A stretch of 64,000 nt of DNA, taken from NCBI RefSeq assembly GCF_019603315.1, contig NZ_CP080649.1:1317501-1381500 (forward strand), in the 5' to 3' direction. Positions within the stretch are counted from its first letter, which is position 1, and each line of letters opens with the position of its first letter. A program made the translations under genes and the position numbers. Shown one piece after another: positions 24,767-32,301 of this stretch. Below the pieces are notes generated by a model. That model worked only from the letters and a program-made list of their open reading frames with translations, was not told the DNA's origin and ran no database searches. Origin of the DNA: Ruficoccus sp. ZRK36. Lineage in GTDB: Bacteria; Verrucomicrobiota; Verrucomicrobiia; Opitutales; Cerasicoccaceae.

Positions 24767-25007
24767 CGGGTTGCACCCGCTGGCATTGACTTGGGGGCTG
24801 CGCTCGCCCAAACCGCGCGGCAGGCGAAGCCTGCACTTTCGGTCCAGTGTCCGAGCTTCGCTCAAACACTGGACCGCTATTGAGTTTTCCCCTGATGTGG
24901 GCCACCCAGTTTAGATGCTCTGCTCAGCGATTACTGGGGCGTCGCTTTTCTATTCGTAGGCTTGTTGCTGGGGTAGGCGCGCAGTGCCGTAGGGGCGGAG
25001 CCCCTCA
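24767..25007. repeat. Hairpin mosaic locus E (argF / phosphatase gap)
   Basis: CGGGT-TGC-ACCCG (24767-24779) starts one base after the argF stop and is followed by CTGGCATTGA, as at argG. GCAGGC-GAA-GCCTGC (24820-24834) and GGTCCAGTGT...ACACTGGACC (24841-24875, inner GAGC-TTC-GCTC) are copies of locus D hairpins. Two of the outer pairs change on both sides (T:A to C:G and C:G to T:A). GGGGTAGGCGCGCAG followed by GCCGTAGGGGC and GGAGCCCC (24970-25004) matches loci B and C; its GGGGC-loop-GCCCC stem abuts the TGA stop (25005-25007) of the convergent phosphatase gene. Confidence 0.87.
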
Positions 25008-25598
25008 TTGCTGCTCTAGCCGGAGAGCGTTCCAGGTGAGGATGGCGCGGTTTTCGTGTTCGTAGCCGAGTCGGTTGAGGGAGCCGGTGTTAAGCACGAA
25101 GTGCGCGCCCTGCTCCGGGGCGAGCTTAAGCCAGCGGGCAGCGAATACCCGCAGGTAGTGCCCGTGGGCAAAAAGAGCGACATCGCCGGGTGTTTCCAGG
25201 ATGCGGTTAATGGCACGGTCGCAGCGGGCGGCGACGTCACCGGGCGTTTCTCCGCCGGGTACGGGATGGCTGAAGATGCCCCATCCGGGCACCTGCTTGC
25301 GGATCTCCTCGGTGGTCATGCCTTCGTACTGGCCGTAGTTCCACTCCGTCAGATCGGGGTCGATTTCCATCACCTCGTCCAGTCCGGCGAGTTGGCAGGT
25401 TTCGCGGGCTCGCTTGAGCGGACTGCACAGCACGAGTGAAAATTTCCACTGCGCGACGATAGGGCGCAGGGCGACAGCGTCCTGGCGGCCCTTATCGGTC
25501 AGGTCTATGTCGGAGATAGAGGTATGCTTACCGTTCAGGCTCCACTCGGTCTGACCATGCCGGAACACCAGCACCTGTTTGCGCGTATCCTCAGGCAT
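25005..25598 (-). CDS. Histidine phosphatase superfamily protein (phosphoglycerate mutase-like)
   Basis: 197 residues. The RHG motif VFRHGQTEWSLNGKHTS near residues 11-27 holds the phospho-accepting histidine. LVLCSPLKRARETC, DLTEWNYGQYEGMTT and the second catalytic histidine region VALFAHGHYLRVFAARWL complete the fold. It resembles broad-specificity phosphatases and CobC/GpmB types more than true phosphoglycerate mutase; the substrate is unknown. I start at ATG 25598 (MPEDTRKQ); an upstream ATG at 25634 adds 12 basic residues. The TGA stop is the first base triplet of repeat module GGGGC-loop-GCCCC. Confidence 0.86.
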   Translation of the reverse strand: MPEDTRKQVLVFRHGQTEWSLNGKHTSISDIDLTDKGRQDAVALRPIVAQWKFSLVLCSPLKRARETCQLAGLDEVMEIDPDLTEWNYGQYEGMTTEEIRKQVPGWGIFSHPVPGGETPGDVAARCDRAINRILETPGDVALFAHGHYLRVFAARWLKLAPEQGAHFVLNTGSLNRLGYEHENRAILTWNALRLEQQ

Positions 25599-25721
25599 GG
25601 GCCGGAGATTGAGGGCAGGGCGGCGGCGGGTCAATGCCTGGGATGCGGTCTGGACAAGAAAATCTCAGCGCTGGCTCCGCGCGATGCCCCCGGCGTGCCG
25701 GGAGTGGGTCGCGCCGTGGGC

Positions 25722-26315
25722 CTAGGCCTTGGACTTCCGGCGCCAGGCGACGAGGCCGAGGCAAAGCACCCCGATCAGAGCGGCGTAGGTCGCGGGCTCG
25801 GGCACGATGGTGAGTTCTAGGTAGTCGGCGTTTTCTCCGCTGCCCCAGGTCCAGGTGTAGATGCCGGAGGTGAGGCCGAGGTTGCTGAGGGTGGCGTCCT
25901 CATACGTTGATGTGGCGCTCAGGGCCACGCCGGAGACGTAGTCCTCGGGCACGTAGAGAGTAGATGTTACCAGCGCGAAGCCAAATGTGTCCCCCGTGCC
26001 GGAGTTGACGCTGATGAAGGAGTTGCCATCCCCGAAGCTACTGGGCCCGCTGAAGATGCCATCATACACATCAATAGTGGTATACGCGGCGGGCCCGACA
26101 TAGATGACGGATGTGGAGGCCTTCAGGGATGGCCAGAGGTTCGATTTCGGGATGTACGATTTGTACGACAGGTCGGCCAGGTTAAAGCTGCCGCTGCCGG
26201 TGACCACGACATTACCGTCGACCTCATTGATGACAAGTTTGACTTCCGCGCGAGTCGTATTGGCCCAAAAAGCCAAGCTGAGAATTGCCAGGAGGAATAT
26301 GCGATAGGTTTTCAT
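25722..26315 (-). CDS. PEP-CTERM sorted surface protein
   Basis: 197 residues: signal peptide MKTYRIFLLAILSLAFWANT, a beta-rich body and a C-terminal sorting signal VPEPATYAALIGVLCLGLV followed by AWRRKSKA. The VPEP-helix-basic-tail signal marks exosortase substrates, which are cut and attached at the cell surface; no exosortase gene is in the window. LYVPEDYVSGVALSATSTYE and ATLSNLGLTSG, then a TWTWGSGENADYLEL stretch before the signal, recur in the protein at 43737-44291, so the two are related. I use the start at 26315; 25 more residues are possible but would spoil the signal peptide. Confidence 0.85.
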   Translation of the reverse strand: MKTYRIFLLAILSLAFWANTTRAEVKLVINEVDGNVVVTGSGSFNLADLSYKSYIPKSNLWPSLKASTSVIYVGPAAYTTIDVYDGIFSGPSSFGDGNSFISVNSGTGDTFGFALVTSTLYVPEDYVSGVALSATSTYEDATLSNLGLTSGIYTWTWGSGENADYLELTIVPEPATYAALIGVLCLGLVAWRRKSKA

Positions 26316-26534
26316 GCTGAACGTCTCGTCTATGTGTTGCGTATAGGTAACAAGGTTAAGAATAGGAAATAGCGCATCATTATGGGCCATAAAGGCAATG
26401 CGAATGAGGTGTTTATATTATCCGGCTGGGCCTGTTTCTGGATGATATAAGTTTGTTGGATTGTCAGAATAAGCCGACATATCCGTGCGCGGTCCGGCGA
26501 TGGGACCGCTTTTCGTGTCCTCGGTGGGACAACG
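26316..26534. other. AT-rich gap upstream of the PEP-CTERM gene
   Basis: 219 bp that is less GC-rich than the flanks. It should hold the promoter of the PEP-CTERM gene (minus strand) and the end of the exchanger transcript. No convincing box, hairpin or gene is visible. Confidence 0.4.
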
Positions 26535-27524
26535 CTATTGCGCCATCGCTGAGAGCGTCAGGATGAGCGCATACAGCAGGATGAAGTACCCGCCCTCGCG
26601 TCGGCTCACCGTGCGGTTGGTGAAGAACGCCATCCACAGCAGGATCGTTACGATGATCATCGCGGGGTACTCCAGCAGGAAGAGGTGCCCCTCGATTTTA
26701 ATCGGAAAGATCGTGGAAACGCCACCGCCGACCAGCAGCATGTTAAAGATATTCGATCCCACGATATTGCCTGCGATAATGTCACTCTGTCCACGGATGG
26801 CAGCGGCGACAGAGGCGGCAAGCTCGGGCAGACTGGTACCGATGGCGACGATCGTCAGGCCGATGAGGGCATTACTGATCTCCATGCGCTCGGCCAGCAC
26901 CACGGCACTGCCGATGAGCAGCTCCGCGCCCAGCCACAGGGCGATCCCTCCGAGAGTGATCAGGCCTGCACAGCCCCAGAAGGACTTGACCGGCTCACCC
27001 GTTTCCTCCGCGTACTCCTCCTGGATGTTTTTCTGGGCACGGCGTGCCTGCAGGACGAGAAAGATCAGGTACGCTGCCGCACCGGCCAGCAGTATTCCAC
27101 CCTCAAGACGGCCGAGGTGACCGTCGATGAGGTAACCGCTCAGGCACAGCAGTGTGAAAATCAGGGTGGCGACAAACAGGATGGGGACCTCCTGCCGGAT
27201 GAGGCGCCACTGGATCTTGACCGGGTTGATAATCGCGGCCACGCCCAGAATGAGCCCGATGTTGCCCAGATTGCTGCCGATGATGTTACCGAGGGCGAGG
27301 TCGGAGTTTCCCTGACCGGTCGCCATCAGGGCGGTGATCAGCTCCGGCATGGAGGTGGCGATGGATACGATAGTCAGCCCGACCACCACGGGGTTGATAT
27401 TCCACAGGAGTGCCAGTGAGGCCGCGCCGCGCGCCAGCCAGTCTCCCCCGAAACACAGACCGGCAAGACCGATCAGCAGCAGCAGGATGAGTAAAAGAGT
27501 AGAATAATCAGCGTAGGCAATCAC
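26535..27524 (-). CDS. Calcium/sodium antiporter, CaCA family (YrbG-like)
   Basis: 329-residue inner-membrane exchanger, expected to export Ca2+ against Na+ or H+. About ten hydrophobic helices are arranged as two inverted homologous halves. The first alpha-repeat has SIATSMPELITALMATGQGN with NIIGSNLGNIGLILG. The second has AIGTSLPELAASVAAAIRGQ with NIVGSNIFNMLLVGG. These carry the acidic residues (SMPE, SLPE) and asparagines that bind the cation. No operon partner is evident. Confidence 0.92.
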   Translation of the reverse strand: MIAYADYSTLLLILLLLIGLAGLCFGGDWLARGAASLALLWNINPVVVGLTIVSIATSMPELITALMATGQGNSDLALGNIIGSNLGNIGLILGVAAIINPVKIQWRLIRQEVPILFVATLIFTLLCLSGYLIDGHLGRLEGGILLAGAAAYLIFLVLQARRAQKNIQEEYAEETGEPVKSFWGCAGLITLGGIALWLGAELLIGSAVVLAERMEISNALIGLTIVAIGTSLPELAASVAAAIRGQSDIIAGNIVGSNIFNMLLVGGGVSTIFPIKIEGHLFLLEYPAMIIVTILLWMAFFTNRTVSRREGGYFILLYALILTLSAMAQ

Positions 27525-27628
27525 AGGGCTATATTAGCGGTAAATCAGCCAGACAGGTCATGATGGCGGCCGATGAAAGGCAAGCGGAATTAGGTTTTTC
27601 CCGTATTGAGTGCGTTCAATCGAGCCAT

Positions 27629-28078
27629 TTACCCGCGCCCGCCCACGCTGACGGCGGCGTCCCAGCTATGGAAGGTCGCGTACACGACGCCCTTGAGGTT
27701 ACTCTCGGTGACCCGCTCGGGGTCGACATCGGGGTTATTGATGCCCTCGACCTCCCACGTGCGCCCGATCTTGCGTGAAAGCGCGTGGCAGATCAGCCGC
27801 CCGTCCCGTGCCTCATACAGCACGACCATCCCGGCTCGGAGGTCGTCGAAAGCGATCGGATCAAACACCACCACGGTATTGTCTCCGTATAGTGGGGCCA
27901 TGGAGATGCCCTCGCCCTGGGCGGCCATGCGGCCATTGGCCAGGCGCTCGACCTTATAGGCGGCAGCGCGGGCACTGCTGGGGCTCACCGTCGAGCTCGG
28001 AGGCTGAGAGCCGGAATCCGTTACGCAACCAGCTAAAAACAGTGCTAAACCCGCATGAATACTGAGCCGGAGAGTCAT
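27629..28078 (-). CDS. Lipoprotein with S24/S26B signal-peptidase-like domain
   Basis: 149 residues with lipobox LAGC (Cys18), so probably outer- or inner-membrane-anchored facing the periplasm. The mature domain reads like a Ser-His (archaeal/ER/SipW-type) signal peptidase: Gly-Ile-Ser59-Met, APLYGD, LRAGMVVLY, then ICHAL with His98 where bacterial SPase I has Lys. WEVEGINNPDVDPE stands where SipW/Sec11 have the GDNN box, with the first Asp replaced by Ile113. It lacks the second membrane anchor and much of the classical fold, so protease activity is doubtful. The divergent gene at 28269 is a paralog. I chose the ATG at 28078; 28096 is possible. Confidence 0.68.
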   Translation of the reverse strand: MTLRLSIHAGLALFLAGCVTDSGSQPPSSTVSPSSARAAAYKVERLANGRMAAQGEGISMAPLYGDNTVVVFDPIAFDDLRAGMVVLYEARDGRLICHALSRKIGRTWEVEGINNPDVDPERVTESNLKGVVYATFHSWDAAVSVGGRG

Positions 28079-28268
28079 GGCGACAAGATTAGTCATACGC
28101 CGTATTTTGGCAAGCCCACTCCTTAATACAGTAAACACCTGAGTGCCCCTACAGTACCCACCGGATCACCTCTACAGCGGGAATACTGTATGATTACCGT
28201 GAACCTGCGGTAAAGGATCAGCCCTAGGCCGAATGCCTGAAATCGCAGATAAATGAGATACTTCAGGC

Positions 28269-28751
28269 ATGAAAACGAAAACACCTGTAACAACCTCGTT
28301 TTTCTTCGCCCTGATCGTTCTCTTCTCGGCTCTCACCGCCCGTGCTGAAGTTGAACTCGCCTCTGACGTCCGCGCCTCGGACGCCTACAATGACGCCCTG
28401 AGCGTCGCGGCCATGAATGCCAACTGGACGGCGATCCCCGCAGACGGGACCTCGATGCTCCCCTACTACGACAGCAAGAGCATCCTGATGATCGACCGCG
28501 CTTCCTTTAACCAGCTCCGCGCCGGGATGATGGTCGTCTACCGCGACAACGACGGTGACCTGGTCGGCCACCAGCTGATCCGCAAGACCGAAAATGGCTG
28601 GGTAGCTCGTGGGATCAACAACCGCGGCGAAGACCCTGAGCTGGTCACGGCTGCCAACTACCGCGGTGTGGTCTTCGGAGTTTTCCACTCCAACGGCGTG
28701 GACGCCGAAAAGCTCGCCGGTAAGGAACGCGTCATCGGCAAGAGCTTCTAA
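28269..28751 (+). CDS. Secreted S24/S26B signal-peptidase-like protein, paralog of the divergent lipoprotein
   Basis: 160 residues with a cleavable signal peptide (ALTARAEVEL, cleavage likely near residue 26). The domain repeats the motif order of its divergent neighbour: GTSM with Ser62, QLRAGMMVVYRDNDGD, LVGHQLIRK with His101, GWVARGINNRGEDPE with Asp122, then VTAANYRGVVFGVFHS. Shared spacing and residues show that the two are duplicated copies. Ser-His spacing fits ER/archaeal-type signal peptidase rather than Lys-type, but here the domain is exported and not membrane-embedded. The role is unknown, perhaps periplasmic processing or a non-catalytic binding fold. It is followed by a terminator. 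Confidence 0.66.
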   Translation: MKTKTPVTTSFFFALIVLFSALTARAEVELASDVRASDAYNDALSVAAMNANWTAIPADGTSMLPYYDSKSILMIDRASFNQLRAGMMVVYRDNDGDLVGHQLIRKTENGWVARGINNRGEDPELVTAANYRGVVFGVFHSNGVDAEKLAGKERVIGKSF

Positions 28752-28783
28752 AACAATTTTCTAGGTATAGTACTTGGGTTTAA

Positions 28784-28816
28784 ATCGCGGCTCCCGTTTG
28801 GGGCCGTGATTTTTTT
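28784..28816 (+). terminator. Intrinsic terminator of the S26-like gene
   Basis: Stem about AAATCGCGGCTCC / GGGGCCGTGATTT with a short GTTT loop and G-U pairs, then a run of T (28811-28816). It lies 33 bp after the stop. Confidence 0.8.
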
Positions 28817-28860
28817 GTGCCCATACCTGCGTGTCGGCGGAGTGCCCCCGACCTCACGGC

Positions 28861-29535
28861 TTAATCCGTGGATACCGTGCGCGTGGTCTGGCTGCTGGGG
28901 CGGTAGTTCGGGGACCAAACCCGATAGCCGGGGATCGTGATGGTGCCGCCCTCCTGCATGATCGTCTCCTCCAGTTGGATCTGGCGCTGGATCGAGTCCT
29001 GGCGCTGCTGTTTCAGAAGCTCGGTCTGTGCGGTCAGCTGCTCCAGCTCCAGCTTGCGACGTTCGATGTCTTTCAGGACGGCTTTCTGCTCCTCCGTCAG
29101 GCTGGAGCCAAGAGCGGCCTGCCGGGCGGCAATCTCGGCCTGCTGCTTGCGGGTGGCCTCCAGTTGATCCTGAAGCTTCTGCATCTTCGCGGCCAGTTCG
29201 GCAGCCTGCTTTTCTGCGGCCTCACGAGCGAGGGCTTCTTTATGCAGTTGATCGTTCAGGGCCTGAAAACGTGCCTGGCGCTCGGCGATTTCCTTTTCGG
29301 TTTTAGCCTCAGCCATGCGGGCAGCCTCTTCGGCGGCCTTGGCGCGTGACTCGGCGGCGATGCGTGCTTCTGCCTGGGCTTGGGCCTTACGGGCAGCCGC
29401 GGCCTCCAGCTCGGCCTGTTGCGTGGCCAGCTCGGAGACCTCTTCGGTGGCGGAGCGGTTGACGTTGAGCAGGACCAGTACGCCGACAAGGGCGGCCACG
29501 AGGGCAAGTGAGAGGATGACAATGGCTTGCTTCAT
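28861..29535 (-). CDS. Membrane-anchored coiled-coil protein
   Basis: 224 residues: an N-terminal membrane helix (about residues 4-24, MKQAIVILSLALVAALVG), then a long Ala/Glu/Lys/Gln-rich coiled coil to about residue 190, and a short proline- and threonine-rich tail (GTITIPGYRVWSPNYRP). The low-complexity heptads prevent assignment to a family. It may be a structural or division-associated protein in the periplasm. It is not in a clear operon; nspC lies 158 bp away and upstream. Confidence 0.7.
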   Translation of the reverse strand: MKQAIVILSLALVAALVGVLVLLNVNRSATEEVSELATQQAELEAAAARKAQAQAEARIAAESRAKAAEEAARMAEAKTEKEIAERQARFQALNDQLHKEALAREAAEKQAAELAAKMQKLQDQLEATRKQQAEIAARQAALGSSLTEEQKAVLKDIERRKLELEQLTAQTELLKQQRQDSIQRQIQLEETIMQEGGTITIPGYRVWSPNYRPSSQTTRTVSTD

Positions 29536-29693
29536 GATTATCGCCTGGGTTGAAGGGTGCGTCTAAAGAAAGTGAAAACAATACAGCAGGGCGAAGCTTG
29601 GACGACTTCGCGAGAAGGGGGAGAGCAGACAGTATAAACACTAGCAGACTCCATGGGGCTGCGCCAAGAGTGTTTTAGCCTGCCGCCGAAGGC

Positions 29694-30845
29694 TTAGGAC
29701 AGGCGGTTTCGGTAGTCTGAATAGCCGAACTTTTTTACGACTTCGATCTTGTCTGCGGCCGGGTCCCAGGTGCAGATCGAGGGCAGGGGGACGCCGTTGA
29801 AGGTCGTGGTCTTCACCATCGTGTAGTGCGACATGTCGAGGAAGACCAACCGCTGCCCGATGCGAAGTGGCTCTTTAAAGGAATAGCTGCCGGCGACATC
29901 GCCTGCGAGGCAGCTGGGGCCGCCGAGCCGGTAGGTGTGTGCGTGCTCATCGGGTAGCCCGCCGCCGACGATGTCCGCCCTGTAGGGCATTTCCAATACG
30001 TCGGGCATGTGGCAGGTGACGGAGGTGTCGAGGATGGCGACGGGTCCGGCATTGTCCACGATGTCGATCACCGTAGCGACGAGTACACCCGTACCGATGG
30101 CGATGGCCTCGCCGGGCTCCAGGTAGACCTGCACGCCGTATTTGTCATGGAAATCCGATACAAGCCTGCAGAGCAGGTCCACGTCGTAGTCGGCGCGGGT
30201 GATGTGGTGCCCGCCACCGAAGTTGACCCACTTCATCTGCGGGATGAGATGGCCGAATTTTTTCTCGAAGTGCGGCAGCGTGCGCTCCAGGACATCGGCG
30301 CCCTGCTCGCACATGGTGTGAAAGTGCAAGCCCTCCAGCCCTGACAGGTCTTCGCCCTCAAGCGAGGCGGCGGTGATCCCCAGGCGCGAGCCGGCGGCGC
30401 AGGGATTGTAAATCTCCACCTCGACCTCGGCGTACTCGGGGTTCACGCGCAGTCCGCAACTGGGCGGGTTTTTCGCGGCCTCGACGATGGGGCGCATCTG
30501 CCGCCACTGAGCGAGCGAGTTGAAGGAAAGCGAGTGCGTGAAACGCACGAGGTTGCGCATCTCGTCCTCTTTAAAGGCGGGGGAGTAGGCGTGGATTTCG
30601 CCCCCGAAAAACTCCTCGCCCAGCAGCGCTTCGTGCAGGCCGCTCGCAGTGACACCGGCCAGGTGTGGACGGATTACATCAAAGGTCGAAAAGGCAGCGT
30701 AGCCCTTGAGCGCGAGCAGGATCTTGCAGCCGGTGCGGCGCTGGACCTCGCCCAGCAGTTCACAGTTTTTCTCCAGCGCGCGCAGGTCCACCACGTAGCT
30801 GGGGGAGGGGGCGCGGGCCGGATCGAAGTGCGTGAAGTGCTGCAT
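29694..30845 (-). CDS. nspC: Carboxynorspermidine (carboxyspermidine) decarboxylase
   Basis: PLP enzyme of the alternative spermidine pathway; removes CO2 from carboxyspermidine. 383 residues, alanine-racemase fold type III. The PLP lysine lies in CKILLALKGYAAF near residues 41-53. Family segments: VTASGLHEALLGEEFFGGEIHAYSP, VNPEYAEVEVEIYNPC, GLHFHTMCEQGADVL, WVNFGGGHHITRADYD and YLEPGEAIAIGTG. The dehydrogenase gene sits 27 bp upstream, forming the usual two-gene unit. Close relatives act on carboxynorspermidine, so the exact polyamine is inferred. Confidence 0.93.
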   Translation of the reverse strand: MQHFTHFDPARAPSPSYVVDLRALEKNCELLGEVQRRTGCKILLALKGYAAFSTFDVIRPHLAGVTASGLHEALLGEEFFGGEIHAYSPAFKEDEMRNLVRFTHSLSFNSLAQWRQMRPIVEAAKNPPSCGLRVNPEYAEVEVEIYNPCAAGSRLGITAASLEGEDLSGLEGLHFHTMCEQGADVLERTLPHFEKKFGHLIPQMKWVNFGGGHHITRADYDVDLLCRLVSDFHDKYGVQVYLEPGEAIAIGTGVLVATVIDIVDNAGPVAILDTSVTCHMPDVLEMPYRADIVGGGLPDEHAHTYRLGGPSCLAGDVAGSYSFKEPLRIGQRLVFLDMSHYTMVKTTTFNGVPLPSICTWDPAADKIEVVKKFGYSDYRNRLS

Positions 30846-30872
30846 GAAAGCGCAGTTGGCTGAGTCAGAAAA

Positions 30873-32084
30873 TTACTTGATTGCGCCAGCAGGGTCGAGC
30901 TCCTCGACGCCCCAGGTGATGCCGAGCTTAGGCATCAGCTCCAGGAACGGATCGGGGTCGCATTGCTCCATGTTGTAGACGCCGTCCTTGTGCCACTTAC
31001 CGGTGGCGACCATGGCCGCGCCAGTCACGGCGGGGACGCCGGTGGAGTAGCTGATGGCCTGGCTGCGTGTGTCCTTGTAGGTGTCGACGTGGTCGAGGAT
31101 ACTACGCACGAAGTAGCGCTTTACCTGGCCGTCCTTGACGCCGGTGATGTCGCAGCCGATGCAGATCTTACCGGTGTAGCGCTCGGCGAGGCTGGCCGGG
31201 TCGGGCAGTACGGAGCGCAGGAAAGCGACCGGCGAGATGGCCTTACCTTCGAACATCACGGGCTCGTGCGCGGTCATGCCGACGTTTTGCAGCACGTTCA
31301 GGTGGTTGAGATAATTCTCCGAAAAGCCCATCCAGAAACGGATGCGCTTCAGGCCCTTGAGGTTGAGCGCGAGCGACTCCAGCTCCTCATGGTAGAGCAG
31401 GTAAAGCGGTTGCGATCCGATCCCGGCTGGGAAGGTGTAGTCGCACTTCACGGACATCGGGGAGACGGCCTTGAACTCGCCCTCTTCCCAGTAGCGGCCC
31501 TCCTGCGTGATCTCGCGGATGTTGATCTCGGGGTTAAAGTTCGTGGCAAAGGGCAGGCCGTGGTTACCGGCGTTGACGTCCACGATGTCCACGGTGTGGA
31601 TCTCGTCAAAGAGGTGCTTTTGGGCGTAAGCGCAGAAGACATTTGTCACGCCGGGGTCGAAGCCCGAGCCGAGCAGAGCCATCAGGCCGGCCTCCTTGAA
31701 GCGCTCCTTGTAGGCCCACTGCCACTTGTACTCGAACTTAGGCGTATCGAGCGGCTCGTAGTTGGCGGTGTCGATGTAGTCGACGCCAGCGGCGAGGCAG
31801 GCGTCCATCAGGTTCAGGTCCTGATAGGGGAGGGCGACGTTGATCAGCAGGTCCGGCTTTTCCGATTCGAGCAGACGGGTGACTTGCGGTACGTTGTCGG
31901 CATCGAGTGCGCAGGTGCGGATGGTCTTGCCACGCATGCGCTGGATCTCCTCGGCGATGAGGTCGCACTTCTCCACCGTGCGCGAGGCCAGCAGAATATC
32001 CGTAAAGATGTTTTCAGCCTGGGCGCACTTGTGTGCGACCACTTTCCCGACACCACCGGCTCCGACAATAACGACTTTGCTCAT
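30873..32084 (-). CDS. Carboxynorspermidine/carboxyspermidine dehydrogenase (saccharopine dehydrogenase family)
   Basis: Condenses aspartate semialdehyde with putrescine or diaminopropane and reduces the product with NADPH, feeding NspC. 403 residues. N-terminal Rossmann motif KVVIVGAGGVGKVVAHKCAQ, YIDTANYEPLD and GFDPGVTNVFCAYAQKH are typical of this branch, together with GNHGLPFATNFNPEINIRE. It begins at ATG 32084; a TTG at 32090 adds two residues. The 27-bp gap to nspC and the paired order make the polyamine role more likely than lysine metabolism. No spermidine synthase is in the window. Confidence 0.9.
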   Translation of the reverse strand: MSKVVIVGAGGVGKVVAHKCAQAENIFTDILLASRTVEKCDLIAEEIQRMRGKTIRTCALDADNVPQVTRLLESEKPDLLINVALPYQDLNLMDACLAAGVDYIDTANYEPLDTPKFEYKWQWAYKERFKEAGLMALLGSGFDPGVTNVFCAYAQKHLFDEIHTVDIVDVNAGNHGLPFATNFNPEINIREITQEGRYWEEGEFKAVSPMSVKCDYTFPAGIGSQPLYLLYHEELESLALNLKGLKRIRFWMGFSENYLNHLNVLQNVGMTAHEPVMFEGKAISPVAFLRSVLPDPASLAERYTGKICIGCDITGVKDGQVKRYFVRSILDHVDTYKDTRSQAISYSTGVPAVTGAAMVATGKWHKDGVYNMEQCDPDPFLELMPKLGITWGVEELDPAGAIK

Positions 32085-32215
32085 GGCCAAAAGGAGTGCC
32101 CACGACCCGCCGTCGTTGCAAGCGCATTATTGCGGGGTGTGACCGCACACGACGCTGAGGTGCTCTGTCGCTGCGGCCCAGCGTGCCTACCACAAGGATT
32201 GCGCAAGCGATGCCA

Positions 32216-32301
32216 GACGAAGCTCGTTTGAATTGGCGTTAATCACCGTTGCCCATGGCTCCACCTTCGTGGAGCCATCAGTGCCAGCGGAGGTACTCCG
32301 C
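32216..32301. repeat. Hairpin mosaic locus G (sufS 3' side)
   Basis: GCGGAG-GTA-CTCCGC (32287-32301) forms a perfect stem whose last base is also the G of the sufS TAG stop on the minus strand. The flank that follows on that strand, CTGGCACTGATGG, matches the flank after the argG hairpin. ATGGCTCCAC-CTTC-GTGGAGCCAT (32255-32278) is the next palindrome. The outer part (32216-32254) matches the GGGCAACGG...GAACTCC module of loci B and C in inverted orientation. Confidence 0.85.

Noticed and set aside
27560-27959. Frames antisense to the S26-like lipoprotein gene
   Set aside because: Shadow frames with Arg/Pro/Ser-rich composition; the lipoprotein frame has a lipobox and paralog.
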